This document shows positions 44,497 through 56,300 of a DNA stretch of 64,000 nucleotides, piece after piece. Position numbers and translations under genes: made by a program. Source of the DNA: Pseudogymnoascus destructans (Eukaryota; Ascomycota; Leotiomycetes; Thelebolales; Thelebolaceae); NCBI RefSeq assembly GCF_001641265.1, contig NW_020167532.1, positions 434,001-498,000 on the forward strand, read 5' to 3'. Position 1 is the stretch's first letter. Each line of letters opens with the position of its first letter. The notes beneath the pieces were generated by a model. That model saw nothing but the letters and a program-made list of their open reading frames with translations, did no database searches and was not told the origin of the DNA.

Positions 44497-47400
44497 ATGC
44501 CTACCTGCGAAACAGAGGACGACGATCCGGCCAAACCGCAAACTCCAACTACGCCACAACGATCCCCGGCCGTCAGACATCCCCGGAATGGCAGTGGTGA
44601 CGGGAAGGCGGCAGCAAACAAAGCAGCCGGCCCAAGCAATGCGCCGGGTCGAAGGAAGGCGGGCGGAAAGAAGCCAGAGCCGACTCTGTTGACAGACTTT
44701 CTCCTAGGACGACCATCTGTTAATCGAGTCCGGCGCAGGAGCTCGGCCGTTGCTCCTCCTGCAGAGTTTAAAGCTAGTGCGGTGAACAAATTGCAGCCCC
44801 CGGGTGGAGTCAAATATAGGGTGAAGCAATGGCAACAATCAAGCGCGGCAGCGGTGATCGAGGATCCTGCAGCCCCAACAAAGAAGCCGGACGGCGAATA
44901 CTTGAATAGCGACGTGGAGAACGAGCAACAACCACCCGCAGAACCACATCTTGCCGTCAAACCCGAGAAGAGAAAAAACGCCTCCCCTCTCCCTCCGAGG
45001 GCGAGGGGTACGCCTAGGAAGAGAGTGGTTAGCGATAGTCACTGGGTCAGGAACCGAAAAAAAAGCCCACAAACAAAGCAGAACCTCTTGCTAAATCTGA
45101 TCGTCGACCCTGTCGCCGTCAAAAAAAGTCCCACAACAAAGGCTGCAGACAACGGGAAACGCCTCCCGAAAGACTTTGTGAAGTCCAACTGGGCCAATCC
45201 GCCGCTCGAACGCAAAATACAAGACTGGGCGGCGCGGATCGATGGGCCTCAGGCTGCCTCACACAGCGGTACTACCGAAGACGTGGCAGACACCTTGCCA
45301 ATCTCCCTTACAAGCTCTAGTGCTATGAAAGCAGAGACACCTACGAAGGCAAAGACTCCGGAAAAGCTCGATAAATCGAAGCGTCTCCCTAAGGATTTTG
45401 TTAAATCCAATTGGACCAACCCACCACTCGAGCGTAAGATACAAGACTGGGCAGAACGAACGGCCAAACATAACGAAATCCCAGACGAAGAGAATCCTGA
45501 GGAGCAGTCCGAAGACAAGCTCGATGAGAAGCCCAGGGAGAAGCCTGAGGAGGAAACTGAGTCGATATCAGACACGATATTACCTGCAAAGCCCACCAAT
45601 TTGAAGAAGACTCCGGCAAAGAAAAGCAAACCAATTAAGCCCAAAAGCTCTCCCAAGGAATTCGTCGAAAATCTTTTGGCAAAGCCACCTCTTGAGCGCA
45701 AGATCCAAGGCTGGATGGGGCTAACAGACAAACTCAACGACAACATGCGTGGAGAGAAGAGCGAGACTGTAGTATACCGAGATCTAAGTGGCCCTGCCAA
45801 GTCCACCACTTTGAAGAGGGGCCCGGCAGGAAGGAAGAGCAAGCCAAAGGGCCTTCCGAAGGATTTTGTTGAATCGAACTGGGCAAATCCACCTCTTGAG
45901 CGCAAGATGCAAGACTGGGCGGCGCGTGTGAACGGACATGACACAGTTCCGCACGATGAAGAAGCGACAGAACTCGTGCCCGACTTACCGACAAATCCTA
46001 GCAACCTAAACAGCAAGTCAGTCACGAGTACAAGAAGTCCAAATGGAATTCGGAAAGGATATGTGGAGGCCAACTCGGTCAACCCGGCCTTTGAGCGCAA
46101 GATTCAGGATTGGGTTGCACGAACAAACGATTCAGATATAGCCCCGCATGAGGAGAGATCAAAAGTAACACCAAGGAAGGTTTCAAGACATGTTAAGGAT
46201 GGAAAATCTTCTGAAGTGCAAAAGAGCACAGGAGAAGCTGAACCTCGTGGTGTTGCTGGTGCAAAGGAGGTTGCAAGAGAAAACCCCCTGAGTCAACCAC
46301 CTGCGCCTAGCAATATCGATAGTGCCATTGATATAAGGCCCATGAGTCAAAACCAAGTCAAAGAAGAGGCAATGGGAAATGCACGTGAGAATAACCCGAA
46401 GCGCAATAGAAGCAAATCGAAGATTGGACGGAGGGGAGCTATTCATGGAACAGTCAGGCCAAACGCTAAGAGGTTCGATTATGTGCAAGACCAGGACACT
46501 ACAAAACAAGGCGACGATATCAACAGCCAGCTACAAAGTCCGGTCGACAGGGACAGGGAGCGCCGTCTTGCAAAAGAAGAGAACGCAAGAAGGCAAGACA
46601 GGCTAGCTAATAACAAGGATCCAACAAGGTCGCGGGATCTACGAACTCTAGCTCCCCTGAAGGTTGCACAAATAGACCAGACGCGCCAGGTCAAGGCTAA
46701 AGAATATTTCCATCTCGACCTCCGACACTCGAATGGTCAGCGCATGGCATGTGAAGTTGAACTCATAGTCAGAGATAGTGATCATGATGCTGGAGATATT
46801 TTGATCTGTGAAGTCAACGCCCGACGCTGCCACTACCTGCTATTTCAACCACTGCTTACAGAACAAATTTCAGTCCGAAGAGGGGACATGGAGGACGATT
46901 TGATTGTCATGGCCCGCGGCCAGGATGGCACTACTGACTGGCAAGAATGTTTTCTATTGAAGGCTGAACACGGAGAAGTTGTGGAGGAGTTTATGGTCAT
47001 GTTCAGCGACAAGCCAGTCCCACCTGCTATATCACGCTTTGACCCTGAGCCCCTTGAGTACGATTCTCCTGGAAAAGCCTTGATGAGCGGAGCACTGGTG
47101 TGCCCAGACTCACCAGATGTGCCTATTGGCGAGCATGCAGGATTCCGAGACCAAACTCATCAAGCAAGCCCTAAGGCTGTCGACCCCTTTGTTTCGGGCG
47201 ATGGCAACTCTAAGGAGCGAGCAGACTATCGTCTCTCTCTCACACCAACACAAAGAGACAGAGCTATTGAGCATGTTTCACCACAAACAACACCAACAAG
47301 ATACCGACCTCGATCAAAAGAGCTTTCACTTGCTACACCAACAAAGGCTTATCCAAATCAAGCTTCAAACGAGAAGTCTGTTTCGCAGTCAACTTTGATT

Positions 47401-48939
47401 GCTCCAGGCCACGCTTCAGCTACCGAGCCACCTCCACCACCACCTCATAAGCAAAAATCCACCCATGATGTTGCCACGGAATTCGAGTCATCACACAGCG
47501 CAAGCTATGAGCTAAAGCATCGTCGGTCATCCTCGCCCTTGAAGCACGAGTACCAGCCCTCCGACTACACAACTAGTTCGTCGACATCTTATGTGACGGA
47601 CTCGGAAGACGACGATTCAACGCTTGAGTCTTCAGGTGATGGCTTGGCAGGAACAGAAGAAATCGCAAGCCAACTGCAACAGGTGAACGACGCTGTCCTT
47701 CCAGATATCTGTCTTGAGCCACCACAAACATCATACTGCTTGAAGTTCAAGGCTCACATTTCATGCTGGCGGGTACCTCCAGGACGATGGGACAATATCC
47801 ATTTGAACCTTTGCACAATTGTAATTACGCCAGGCTTGATTGAAGCCTACCCCTTGGATGCTTTTGACGCCTCAAGCACGGATTCATCGAATGATGCAAA
47901 GCCAAGCGGACGACCGCTCATTGCGCTTGTCTTGACTCCAATTGTGATGCTCCGCCAAAGTAATCCTTTGGATATTGAGATACACTCTCAGCCATTAGAA
48001 ACCTCCCTGCTGAAGAGCACCCACATTGTCCGATTCAGGTCTCGGAACAGAAGCGAATGCATGGCCGCATATGCGGCTGCTCACAAGGCTAGGCAAGACA
48101 ACGAGAAATATAATCTCCTGCAACGTGACCGCGTATTGAACGACTACGACGGACAAGCTGGCAATGAATGGGACGAACGCAAGGCTCGCTACAGTTGGTT
48201 TGGGCGAAAGAAAAGCTACAGAGCGTCAGCACGCGCTTCATCCTTCTCAGGTTCCGATGGGAGCACTTTCTCTCTCGGACGAACAGCGTTTATGGCACTG
48301 AGACGCATGAGCAATGGGGCTAATGGCCGCCTGACTCCAAATATGTCCAGGTTTGAGGGTAGTGGCCCCAAATCAAGAGGCTCAAGTATCTTCGGGACTA
48401 CGGATTCCGCGCCATCCTCATCTCGTCGGACCCGAACGGATTCAAGCATGGCAGCATCAGGCACCGGCAACACCTCGGTTTTCGACACAAATAACTTGAT
48501 CATTCGAGTTTACCGTTCCGGTATTGCCCCTCGGTGGATGGACTTGGGATACTGCCGCATAGTAATCGGGGTGCCTCAGCCAGGGGCGTTCCCAGACACT
48601 CGATTGGACTATGGAGTTCTAAAGCAAGTGACCCTGACCCAACATACCGTGGAGAGACCAAAGCTCCTCGACAAGCATTTGGGTATTACGAACCCTCCAA
48701 AAGAGAGCAAGGAACAGGTTGTTTTCTTCGATGGCATCTGCGGCGCCCGTCGTTTCACTCGTGTAAACAGGATCGGCATTGTTATGAACGTCGAGGAAGA
48801 GGTAGTGGGGCCAAATGGTGAAATCGGAATGCCTGGAGCTGTAGGTGGAATAGGAACGAGGCAGAGGAAGTGGATGTTCAAGTGCTCGAACTCTACTCAG
48901 GCTGGTTGGATTTTTGCTTTGTTGGGAGGTGGCGTATGA
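44497..48939 (+). CDS. large unrecognised protein with five 28-residue repeats
   Basis: One uninterrupted exon of 1480 codons. Residues 1-200 are basic and low complexity. Five copies of a ~28-residue motif, consensus LPKDFV-x-SNW-x-NPPLERK then IQDWAAR, start near residues 221, 295, 383, 451 and 518 (spacing 67-88), the third and fifth most diverged. A folded-looking segment (about 735-870: FHLDLRHSNGQRMACEVEL, WQECFLLKAEHGEVVEEFMVMF), a second one (about 1085-1210) and a C-terminal one (about 1330-1478, with WMDLGYCRIVI and KWMFKCSNSTQAGWIFALLG) look like beta-rich PH- or EVH1-like modules separated by Ser-rich linkers. No signal peptide or membrane segment is visible. I do not recognise the family. 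The ATG follows an in-frame TAG and a good splice acceptor, so the start is well set. Confidence 0.8.
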   Translation: MPTCETEDDDPAKPQTPTTPQRSPAVRHPRNGSGDGKAAANKAAGPSNAPGRRKAGGKKPEPTLLTDFLLGRPSVNRVRRRSSAVAPPAEFKASAVNKLQPPGGVKYRVKQWQQSSAAAVIEDPAAPTKKPDGEYLNSDVENEQQPPAEPHLAVKPEKRKNASPLPPRARGTPRKRVVSDSHWVRNRKKSPQTKQNLLLNLIVDPVAVKKSPTTKAADNGKRLPKDFVKSNWANPPLERKIQDWAARIDGPQAASHSGTTEDVADTLPISLTSSSAMKAETPTKAKTPEKLDKSKRLPKDFVKSNWTNPPLERKIQDWAERTAKHNEIPDEENPEEQSEDKLDEKPREKPEEETESISDTILPAKPTNLKKTPAKKSKPIKPKSSPKEFVENLLAKPPLERKIQGWMGLTDKLNDNMRGEKSETVVYRDLSGPAKSTTLKRGPAGRKSKPKGLPKDFVESNWANPPLERKMQDWAARVNGHDTVPHDEEATELVPDLPTNPSNLNSKSVTSTRSPNGIRKGYVEANSVNPAFERKIQDWVARTNDSDIAPHEERSKVTPRKVSRHVKDGKSSEVQKSTGEAEPRGVAGAKEVARENPLSQPPAPSNIDSAIDIRPMSQNQVKEEAMGNARENNPKRNRSKSKIGRRGAIHGTVRPNAKRFDYVQDQDTTKQGDDINSQLQSPVDRDRERRLAKEENARRQDRLANNKDPTRSRDLRTLAPLKVAQIDQTRQVKAKEYFHLDLRHSNGQRMACEVELIVRDSDHDAGDILICEVNARRCHYLLFQPLLTEQISVRRGDMEDDLIVMARGQDGTTDWQECFLLKAEHGEVVEEFMVMFSDKPVPPAISRFDPEPLEYDSPGKALMSGALVCPDSPDVPIGEHAGFRDQTHQASPKAVDPFVSGDGNSKERADYRLSLTPTQRDRAIEHVSPQTTPTRYRPRSKELSLATPTKAYPNQASNEKSVSQSTLIAPGHASATEPPPPPPHKQKSTHDVATEFESSHSASYELKHRRSSSPLKHEYQPSDYTTSSSTSYVTDSEDDDSTLESSGDGLAGTEEIASQLQQVNDAVLPDICLEPPQTSYCLKFKAHISCWRVPPGRWDNIHLNLCTIVITPGLIEAYPLDAFDASSTDSSNDAKPSGRPLIALVLTPIVMLRQSNPLDIEIHSQPLETSLLKSTHIVRFRSRNRSECMAAYAAAHKARQDNEKYNLLQRDRVLNDYDGQAGNEWDERKARYSWFGRKKSYRASARASSFSGSDGSTFSLGRTAFMALRRMSNGANGRLTPNMSRFEGSGPKSRGSSIFGTTDSAPSSSRRTRTDSSMAASGTGNTSVFDTNNLIIRVYRSGIAPRWMDLGYCRIVIGVPQPGAFPDTRLDYGVLKQVTLTQHTVERPKLLDKHLGITNPPKESKEQVVFFDGICGARRFTRVNRIGIVMNVEEEVVGPNGEIGMPGAVGGIGTRQRKWMFKCSNSTQAGWIFALLGGGV

Positions 48940-49563
48940 TCTAATGGAACGAGAGTGGTGCTATTATGTGTGTGAGGTATATATGGAAGAGGTTGATATT
49001 CTATTATGATGACACCACGAAGGCATGCCATTTTAGAGGTATGATGGGTCTGCATAATTGTTTCTAGCACTGAATAGGCGGGTTTTTATCTGTTGGAGTA
49101 TTTATGGTTGGCTGGTGGTTGGTGGGTTGGGAGGGTCTGCGGTCATCGTTGGCTATTAGAGCCTGTATTGCATATTTTCGATGTAAAAACATCATCCGTT
49201 CGATAAGCAGATAACAGAATACACACATTTGAAATTATATTACCGATGGGAGTTCAACAGTGATTTAAACGTGCCAAAGGGCCACAGGGGGAGGTGGTTG
49301 TTTATTAGGCAGTAAAAAAACACCATGCATTTAGTCAGCTAGTAGAGAGCACTTGCGAAATCTCGGACAATCACAAATCATGTGAAATTTTGTAAAAAGG
49401 TAATTGTTTTATTTGGTCATATGAATAATGCCGAACGCCATCCCATACGCAGTAGTAGGTACACCAGATAAAGAGACAACCCATCCATTTTCCTGACCAT
49501 GGATAAGTGGCCCTGCAGATTCCTGTGAAAAGAGGATGAAAAAAGAACAGAAAAAACACCAAT
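48940..49563. other. convergent intergenic repeat-protein gene / NOP1
   Basis: About 620 bp, AT-rich in its second half; no coding or RNA feature supported. Confidence 0.4.
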
Positions 49564-50755
49564 CTACTCGGCAGAATGCTTGTAAATAGCAGTCACGACA
49601 CAATGGTCTCTCTCGAAGGGCTCTATAAGATACGTTAGAAGTTGGTTTATCACATGGAGGGGATTGCGGCTTACCAAGAGTTAACTGTTCCAATGGCTTC
49701 ATCTTCTCCTCTCTCATCTTTTGAACCTCACGGGTGAAGACAGCCTCGGGCGCGGCAGTCGAATCAATACAGTTGGCCTTGATGGAGATGACAACACCAC
49801 CTCCAACCTTAAGGAACAAGTGGGCGTTCATTCCGACGATACGGGCCTGATCAGGCTGGGCAACATCGGCAAAGATGACATCGACCATCGATACGAGCAT
49901 GCGGTAACGGAGCGGGTGACGGGCATCCTCAATGATTGGGATGACGTTTGTGCGGTGGGTAGCCATGTTGATCAGGTCACGGCCGGATCTGTGAGAGAAC
50001 TCGACGGCGAAGACGGTACCAGTTGGGCCGACAATATCAGCAACGTGGGAAACCGAAGTTCCGGAAGCGGCACCAAGGTAGAGAACCTTAGCTCCGGGCT
50101 TGATGAAGATCTCATCAAGACCACCGAGGACACCAGCAGCCAACTTAGATCTGAAAGGGTTCCACACTCTGTATTCGGTCTTGGTGGTGTTTGGGGTTCC
50201 GTCGTCATTCACGCCAGCGGTGTTCTCGACAGAGATGCGCTTCTCGCCGTAAACCGACTCTCCTGGTGCCATGTTCTTGGTCACCAACATGTCCTCCTTT
50301 CCGCGAGCGACGAAGATGCCGCCATGGCGATGGGGCTCCTAAAATGTTGTAAGTATAACAGCAGCAACAGGCAATGGCAGAGAGATCAACATACAACAAT
50401 GGTCTTTGCGCCACCTCTGGCACCAGCACCGCCGCGTCCACCTCCACGTGGGGCACCACGCCCACCTCTTGGTGCTCCTCGGCCGCCACGACCGCCTCTG
50501 CTATCGCCTCGACCACCTAACCCCCGGTCAGCTCATTAAGTCCCCCAGATCTGGAATTGAATAGCCTCCTGTAGCTGAGAGCCAGCATTAGGAAGCCAAT
50601 TAGAGAAAAAACTGACCTCTGCCACCTCCACGGCCGCCAAATCCACCTCTGTCGCCGAATCCACCACGTCCACCGCGATCACCACCACCGCGGCCACCAA
50701 AGCCACCACGTCCACCACGATCACCGCCGCCGCGGCCCCTTGGAGTGAATGCCAT
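49564..50755 (-). CDS. NOP1: fibrillarin, box C/D snoRNP 2'-O-methyltransferase
   Basis: Nucleolar methyltransferase guided by box C/D snoRNAs to rRNA; also methylates histone H2A glutamine in yeast and humans. Exons 50755-50617, 50516-50395, 50338-49675 and 49622-49564 give 327 residues. The first ~85 residues are an RGG/GAR domain, split by an intron. The catalytic domain follows: PHRHGGIFVARGKEDMLVTKN, AAGVLGGLDEI, the SAM-binding VLYLGAASGTSVSHVAD, GTVFAVEFSHRSGRDLIN, DVIFADVAQPDQARI and VVISIKANCIDS, then EPFERDHCVVTAIY. It shares a 330-bp divergent promoter with RPL12, a natural pairing of ribosome-assembly genes. Confidence 0.96.
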
Positions 50756-50968
50756 TGTATATATGCTTCTCAAATAATACGCGGTTGTGGTGCGGTATTA
50801 TGAGTTTGCGACGTAGAGTGAAGTCGCTGTGCTGGGTGTGGAGATGAACTTTCTCGACGCACGAAATTCTCCACAGAGCTTCTCTCCAAAATTTCTTTTA
50901 GAAAAGCGAGCTAACAGAATAGGTTCTCGATCATGCCGATGCCTGAGGCACCACTCAAGGCTTATTGG

Positions 50969-50976
50969 TTAGGGTT
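50969..50976. promoter_or_regulatory. telobox-like TTAGGGTT in the NOP1/RPL12 promoter
   Basis: GGTTAGGGTTG lies about 110 bp before the RPL12 start and 214 bp before the NOP1 start. TTAGGG-type boxes bind Tbf1-class factors in ribosomal protein and snoRNA promoters of several fungi; this assignment is by motif and context. Confidence 0.45.
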
Positions 50977-51085
50977 GATTAGCCGACCGCACCAGCCGAA
51001 TTTATCGAAAATTGACAACTGTAGAGAGACAGACATCGACAAATTATTACGACGATTGTAATCGCATTTTCCAACAGTCGCCAAC

Positions 51086-51870
51086 ATGCGTAAGTTATCT
51101 CAGCATTGCCCGAGTTGCCCAGTCTAACAATCACCAGCTCCAAAGGTCGACCCCACTGAGATCAAGATCATGTAAGTCGCCAAATGCCAACCTCGAACGA
51201 ATCCAAACTTTCCGTCTTGCTCCAGCGCATCTGGCAAGCATGGGCGAACGATTCAATCCCACAATACGAACACTACTAATACACGAATAGCCACCTTCGG
51301 GCAACCGGTGGTGAGGTCGGCGCATCTTCTGCGCTCGCTCCTAAGATCGGCCCTCTTGGTCTTTCCCCCAAGAAGGTCGGAGAAGATATCGCAAAGGCAA
51401 CTGGCGACTGGGTATGCACGCCCTACAAATTCGACGAATAGAAGGACTGTGGGAGCTAATTGTGTTTGTCTCAATAGAAAGGACTCCGTGTCACCGTCAG
51501 ACTTACGATCCAGAATCGTCAAGCAGCGGTCTCCGTTGTCCCATCCGCCTCGTCCCTCGTCATCAAGGCCCTCAAGGAGCCCCCGCGCGACAGGAAGAAG
51601 GAGAAGAACATCAAGCACAGCAAGTCCATCACTCTCGATGAGGTCATTGAGATCGCACGCACGATGAGGTTCAAGTCGATGGCAAAGTCTCTCCAGGGTA
51701 CGGTCAAGGAGATTCTCGGCACCGCGTTCAGCGTTGGCTGCCAGGTTGATGGAAGAAGTCCAAAGGATGTCAGTGATGATATTGAGAGCGGAGAGATTGA
51801 GAGTCAGTACCACCCTTTCGAGTATGAAAGTGCTTCCAGTACTAACTACTTCACAGTTCCTGAGGAATAA
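51086..51870 (+). CDS. RPL12: 60S ribosomal protein L12 (uL11)
   Basis: Large-subunit stalk-base protein near the GTPase-associated centre. Five coding exons: 51086-51089, 51138-51171, 51291-51411, 51478-51802 and 51857-51870, 165 residues, the exact family length. The first exon carries only ATG plus one base (ATG C|CT CCA). Marks: PPKVDPTEIKIIHLRATGG, SSALAPKIGPLGLSPKKVGEDIAKAT, KGLRVTVRLTIQNRQA, and the tail GEIEIPEE. Both the 4-bp first exon and the 14-bp last exon are supported by canonical splice sites and by the conserved protein. Confidence 0.96.
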
Positions 51871-53318
51871 ATGGGAATTTTGTCTTTTCTTTGCACTGTA
51901 ACCAAAGCTTCATGCTTCACGAATAGGCTGTGAGAGCAATGACATTGATTCTTCCAGATGTGCGTTTCCATACAATGTGCATGTCTACAACTGTGCAATG
52001 AACCACCGACTACTCGGATCCTTGAAATGTGGTGGAGGCTCATGGGCATACTCCGGATAGGGAGTGCACATTTATCCCTTCCAGGGATATTTGCCTCCAC
52101 CACCATCGTGATGGCTGCTTTGACCTGCTGGAATGATTGATATGTTTTGATGAAGTGCTTACCATGTGATGATTGCAATCCCTATATACCTACAGTATTG
52201 GTGGGGTATTGTGGCTGCTGCGATAGGCAGATTGTGTCTATTAGGCCAATTTAGGCAGGGAAAACAGCAGCCAGCGAGAAGCGAGGCTGAGCAATAACTT
52301 CGACGACTAAGCAACATTTGAACATGGATAGACACTATGCAAGAGTCGGAAGTTGGACACACAACGGGACAACAGACAACAGACACAAACGGCCCTTCCT
52401 TGCTGATGTGCTGATGTTTGATGGGTGATGGTTGGGATGGGGACTTTGGACTTTGGATCAGCCACACTTAGCAAAGCACTAACTGCTCACCAACGACAAC
52501 GGACCCTTGCTGATGAGACCCAACACCCCTCAACCAACACGGCGTGCTCCATTGATCCTCCCTGGCGTCATCATCCTCCTAAACTGTATGCACTTGACAC
52601 AAAAAATGGAGTAGATAGTAACAGTATCTCGTGCAGGTCGAGGACTCCCATCAGTCTCTTATCACAAGTTTCTATCGCCAGTATACGTGTCCTCAAGCAT
52701 GCCCTTGCACCAACGTAGACTATTGATATCTCAGTATTCATTCCCCTCTAGTCGAGCCAAGGGGTCAAATAAAACACGCCTGTCCGGCATTCTCTATTCT
52801 CCACTTGTTCCTTGTCCCTGCCCTTGTCTTGGCCGCTGACTTCTGAGACAAAATACTCGTACGTAGAGCACGCAGTAATGTGTCGTTGGCGCATTGTTTT
52901 TCTCCCCAGAGTAGGTAAGGTGTAGCAAGGTAAGCCAAGGTTTAGATAACAATGCTCCAAATACTCTAGGTTGGCAGTGGCTGACAGTGACTGGTAGACT
53001 AAACTGCTCATCCTGTAGAAACTGTGGAAAGTGTGGTAGGTACCCTCGTACCAGTATCGATTTCCAACCCGCTCAAGCGACCGTTAACGCATCCCCAGCC
53101 GCAACCGCCGCCATCAAACATGCATCCCTACAGACCCCCAACCTTTTGACTGACCACGGTTTCCCAACCTTACTGTCGCCAGCTTCAACCTCTTGCATCG
53201 ACGAAGATGCTTCGTACTGGCAAAGCCCTCAGATTTCGTGCAGGTATTGGCACTTTTCGTGATTTCGTGACGTGTTAGGCGCCTTTCTTATCGCTATCTC
53301 GAAGGTCCCTCTCGCACT
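51871..53318. other. intergenic RPL12 to glycosyltransferase gene
   Basis: About 1.45 kb without protein-like frames or tandem arrays. It presumably contains the RPL12 3' flank and the promoter and leader of the next gene. Confidence 0.4.
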
Positions 53319-56300
53319 ATGCTCCCTAAGGGCCAGCATGGTCCCAAAATCGGTCCCAAAATCGTACAGCCTTTCAATGACACGACACAAGATGGCTTTT
53401 CAGCCCATTTAATGGCTTTCAATACGCCTGCTGGACCACAGGCATTTCCATCTCAACCCTATATACCTCGATCTCTGGGACCTCCACAGTATGCCTTCGC
53501 TGTCCGCCTGAGCCCTCACCATGCCTTGCCGGATACAGGTTACCAATCGCGTCCCGGTGACGGATCACAATCCCGCGGTGCCTCCGAGCATATGTTGCGC
53601 AGGAAGACTCCGAACGGCACACTGGCAGCTGGCTACGATGGTACTCCGGTCCACTGGTCGACTGAACCCCCGCCGACCAAACATGTAGTTCTTCCTTTGT
53701 CTAGCCTTCCGCGAGAAACAAATCGAAAGGGGCAAGAGCACCCATATGGCGCTGTACACGGCCAAAATGGCCACGCCAGAAGCAGCTCCTACCAACAACA
53801 GCCATACCAACCCCAAACCTCGAGTTCGACGAGTGGAGCGTGGGATACATTTGGTGGTAGCGGGGTTTGGACACGCGTGCCCCCCCTCTTTCTCCGCGGG
53901 CAAACAATGGGCAACGGCGCGAATGTTGACTATAACACCACAAAGTTTGCATATAACGGCATGCTTGTGCCAACGGTTATTCAGCCGCCCTTCCAGTCCT
54001 GCCTTGGCCCAACGGCCTCGAATGACCCTGGAATATACGGACCATACTACGCGGATGGAAGATATCTGGCTTATAGGCCAGCTGCTGTGCGGGATACTGG
54101 TTATCATTCATTTAACCGCTGTTCTTGTACAATTCAAGGAGTGCCACCTTGTAACCATGTCTGCCAGGGCATGGAGCCATATCCCATTTCGCTCGGACAT
54201 AACCAGCTGCCAAATGGTCATCAGCTGCATGTTGATCCCTCGAAAGATCATACTGGCATAATGGACGAATTTGCTCCACACGGCAAGACGGTCGACCGCA
54301 TGATTACTGGACACACAGCAGCTAACACAAATCTACATAATGGCCCGAGCTACTACCAGGTGCCTTTCGGGGCAGGAAATCATCATGTTCAATTTAAAGA
54401 AAGGGTTCTTGGATGGGCACACCACATATACGTGGACCTTTTGGCTTCTATACATCAGTCTAAGAAGGAAGCGCATCAAGAACGCAAAAAGCAAGGCCTT
54501 CAGCGTTCATACTCTCAGACACACATATATCCAAGGCCGCCCCGTCAAACAGCCTTTATGCTTCGGCGACCATCGGATCCTGCCCATAACAGCTATGCCA
54601 CACCATCTTATTCGAACGACTTTGGGCAGAGTCACGATCCCAAACATGAACCTGGCCCCAATCGCCGACGGTCAAACTCTCTCATTAGCATAATGGAGGA
54701 TAAGAGGTCGTTTGACAACCGAGCACCTGTGTCAAAACAGAACATTGGCGGGGGCTATTTCGGCTCCAATACTCATAGCGGAGATCAGGGAAACAACCCA
54801 CTGCCTTTATACCCCCAAAGTTTTCCTCGGGGGCTTCCCCAACGTGGCTCAATCAAGGAAACAGCAAAATATGCTCTCGAAATACTAGGCAATCTCTGTC
54901 AAGAAAGCGGGTGGCGCTGGATCGACGGAATGCTATTGGGAGGATGTTTAGCATATGGCTTGGAAGAGTATGAGAAAGCACTTGATTGGTATAGCAAGAT
55001 TGTTGCTCTTGATTCAAGCCATGTGGAAGCTATTTCGAATCTGGCTGCCACTCTTCTGTCTCTGAACAGGAGAGAAGAAGCCGAGCAGCATTGGCTACAA
55101 TCGGTAAAATTACGTCCGAGTTACTTCGAGGCTGTCGAGCATCTTATCGGGCTTTTATGTGGAGACCACAGAGCAGACGAGGCCATCTCTATAATTGACT
55201 TTGTAGAGCGATCACTTCGCCTTTCAACTTTTGATGAGCAAGACCGAGAGAGCGATACATCAAGTGATGGAGGACTCTCATCAAGTAGCTCTGCCTATAC
55301 TTCTGAACATGCCTTTGATTTCGATCCTAGGCCGAGCAACCATACATTTTCAAGACCACTAGGCGACGATAGTTTCAAGCAGCCCGGATATGGATCCAGT
55401 GGATATGCAATCGCTGGTTCTGATAATGGACGAATGTTAGCACTGATCCATGCCAAAGGCAATATGCTCTACGCTGCTGGAGATATTAGTGGTGCCTCCC
55501 GGGCATTTGAAGATGCCGTTCTTGTCAGTGTTGGCAGGAGAGTTCATGGTATTCATGGCCTCATTAGGAACATCCTCAATGTCGTATCGTCCATGGATGT
55601 GTTCAACCCCACCGCCCGCCAAAGTGCCTTGTGCATGCCTACCACAGGGGAGCTTATGCCAGTGCTGTTACCCCCAGAGAAAGCACTGCGAACCGCTGCA
55701 CTGGTATTTTCCAAGCATTGTCAGCTACCCGGACTTCGCTACACCTCACAAGGAGCTCCAAGGACCTCTGCTATATCCACGACGAGCAACTCTTTGCTAT
55801 CACTTGCAAAAATCTTTCAAGATGGCATGACAAATGCTAGCAAGTCACCAATGGAAACGTCACGGCCTTGCGGCACAGCTGATATCCTTGCGCTCTACTA
55901 TTTATCACTCTCATTGCAGCCTAGCCCTTCAACCTCAAACAACATAGGAATACTTCTAGCAGGTATTCCTCAGCAAATCTCCGACCGTACTGTACAAATG
56001 GCAGAGGCAGATTCAGCCCCGACAATTCCAGGGGTTAAGCCTGGCAGCGGTGTTGCGCTTGCTCTAGCCTATTACAACTATGGCTTAAATCTAGACTCTC
56101 GCCATGCCCATCTATATACCAATCTCGGCAGTCTATTAAAGGATATCGGTCAGCTCACTGCGGCCATCAAGATGTACGAGCAAGCTGTCGCTTGCGATGG
56201 GAATTTTGACATAGCGTTGGCCAACCTAGCCAATGCGGTCAAGGACCAAGGCAGGATAAGCGATGCTATAGAGTATTATAAGCGCGCCGTGGCGTCAAGC

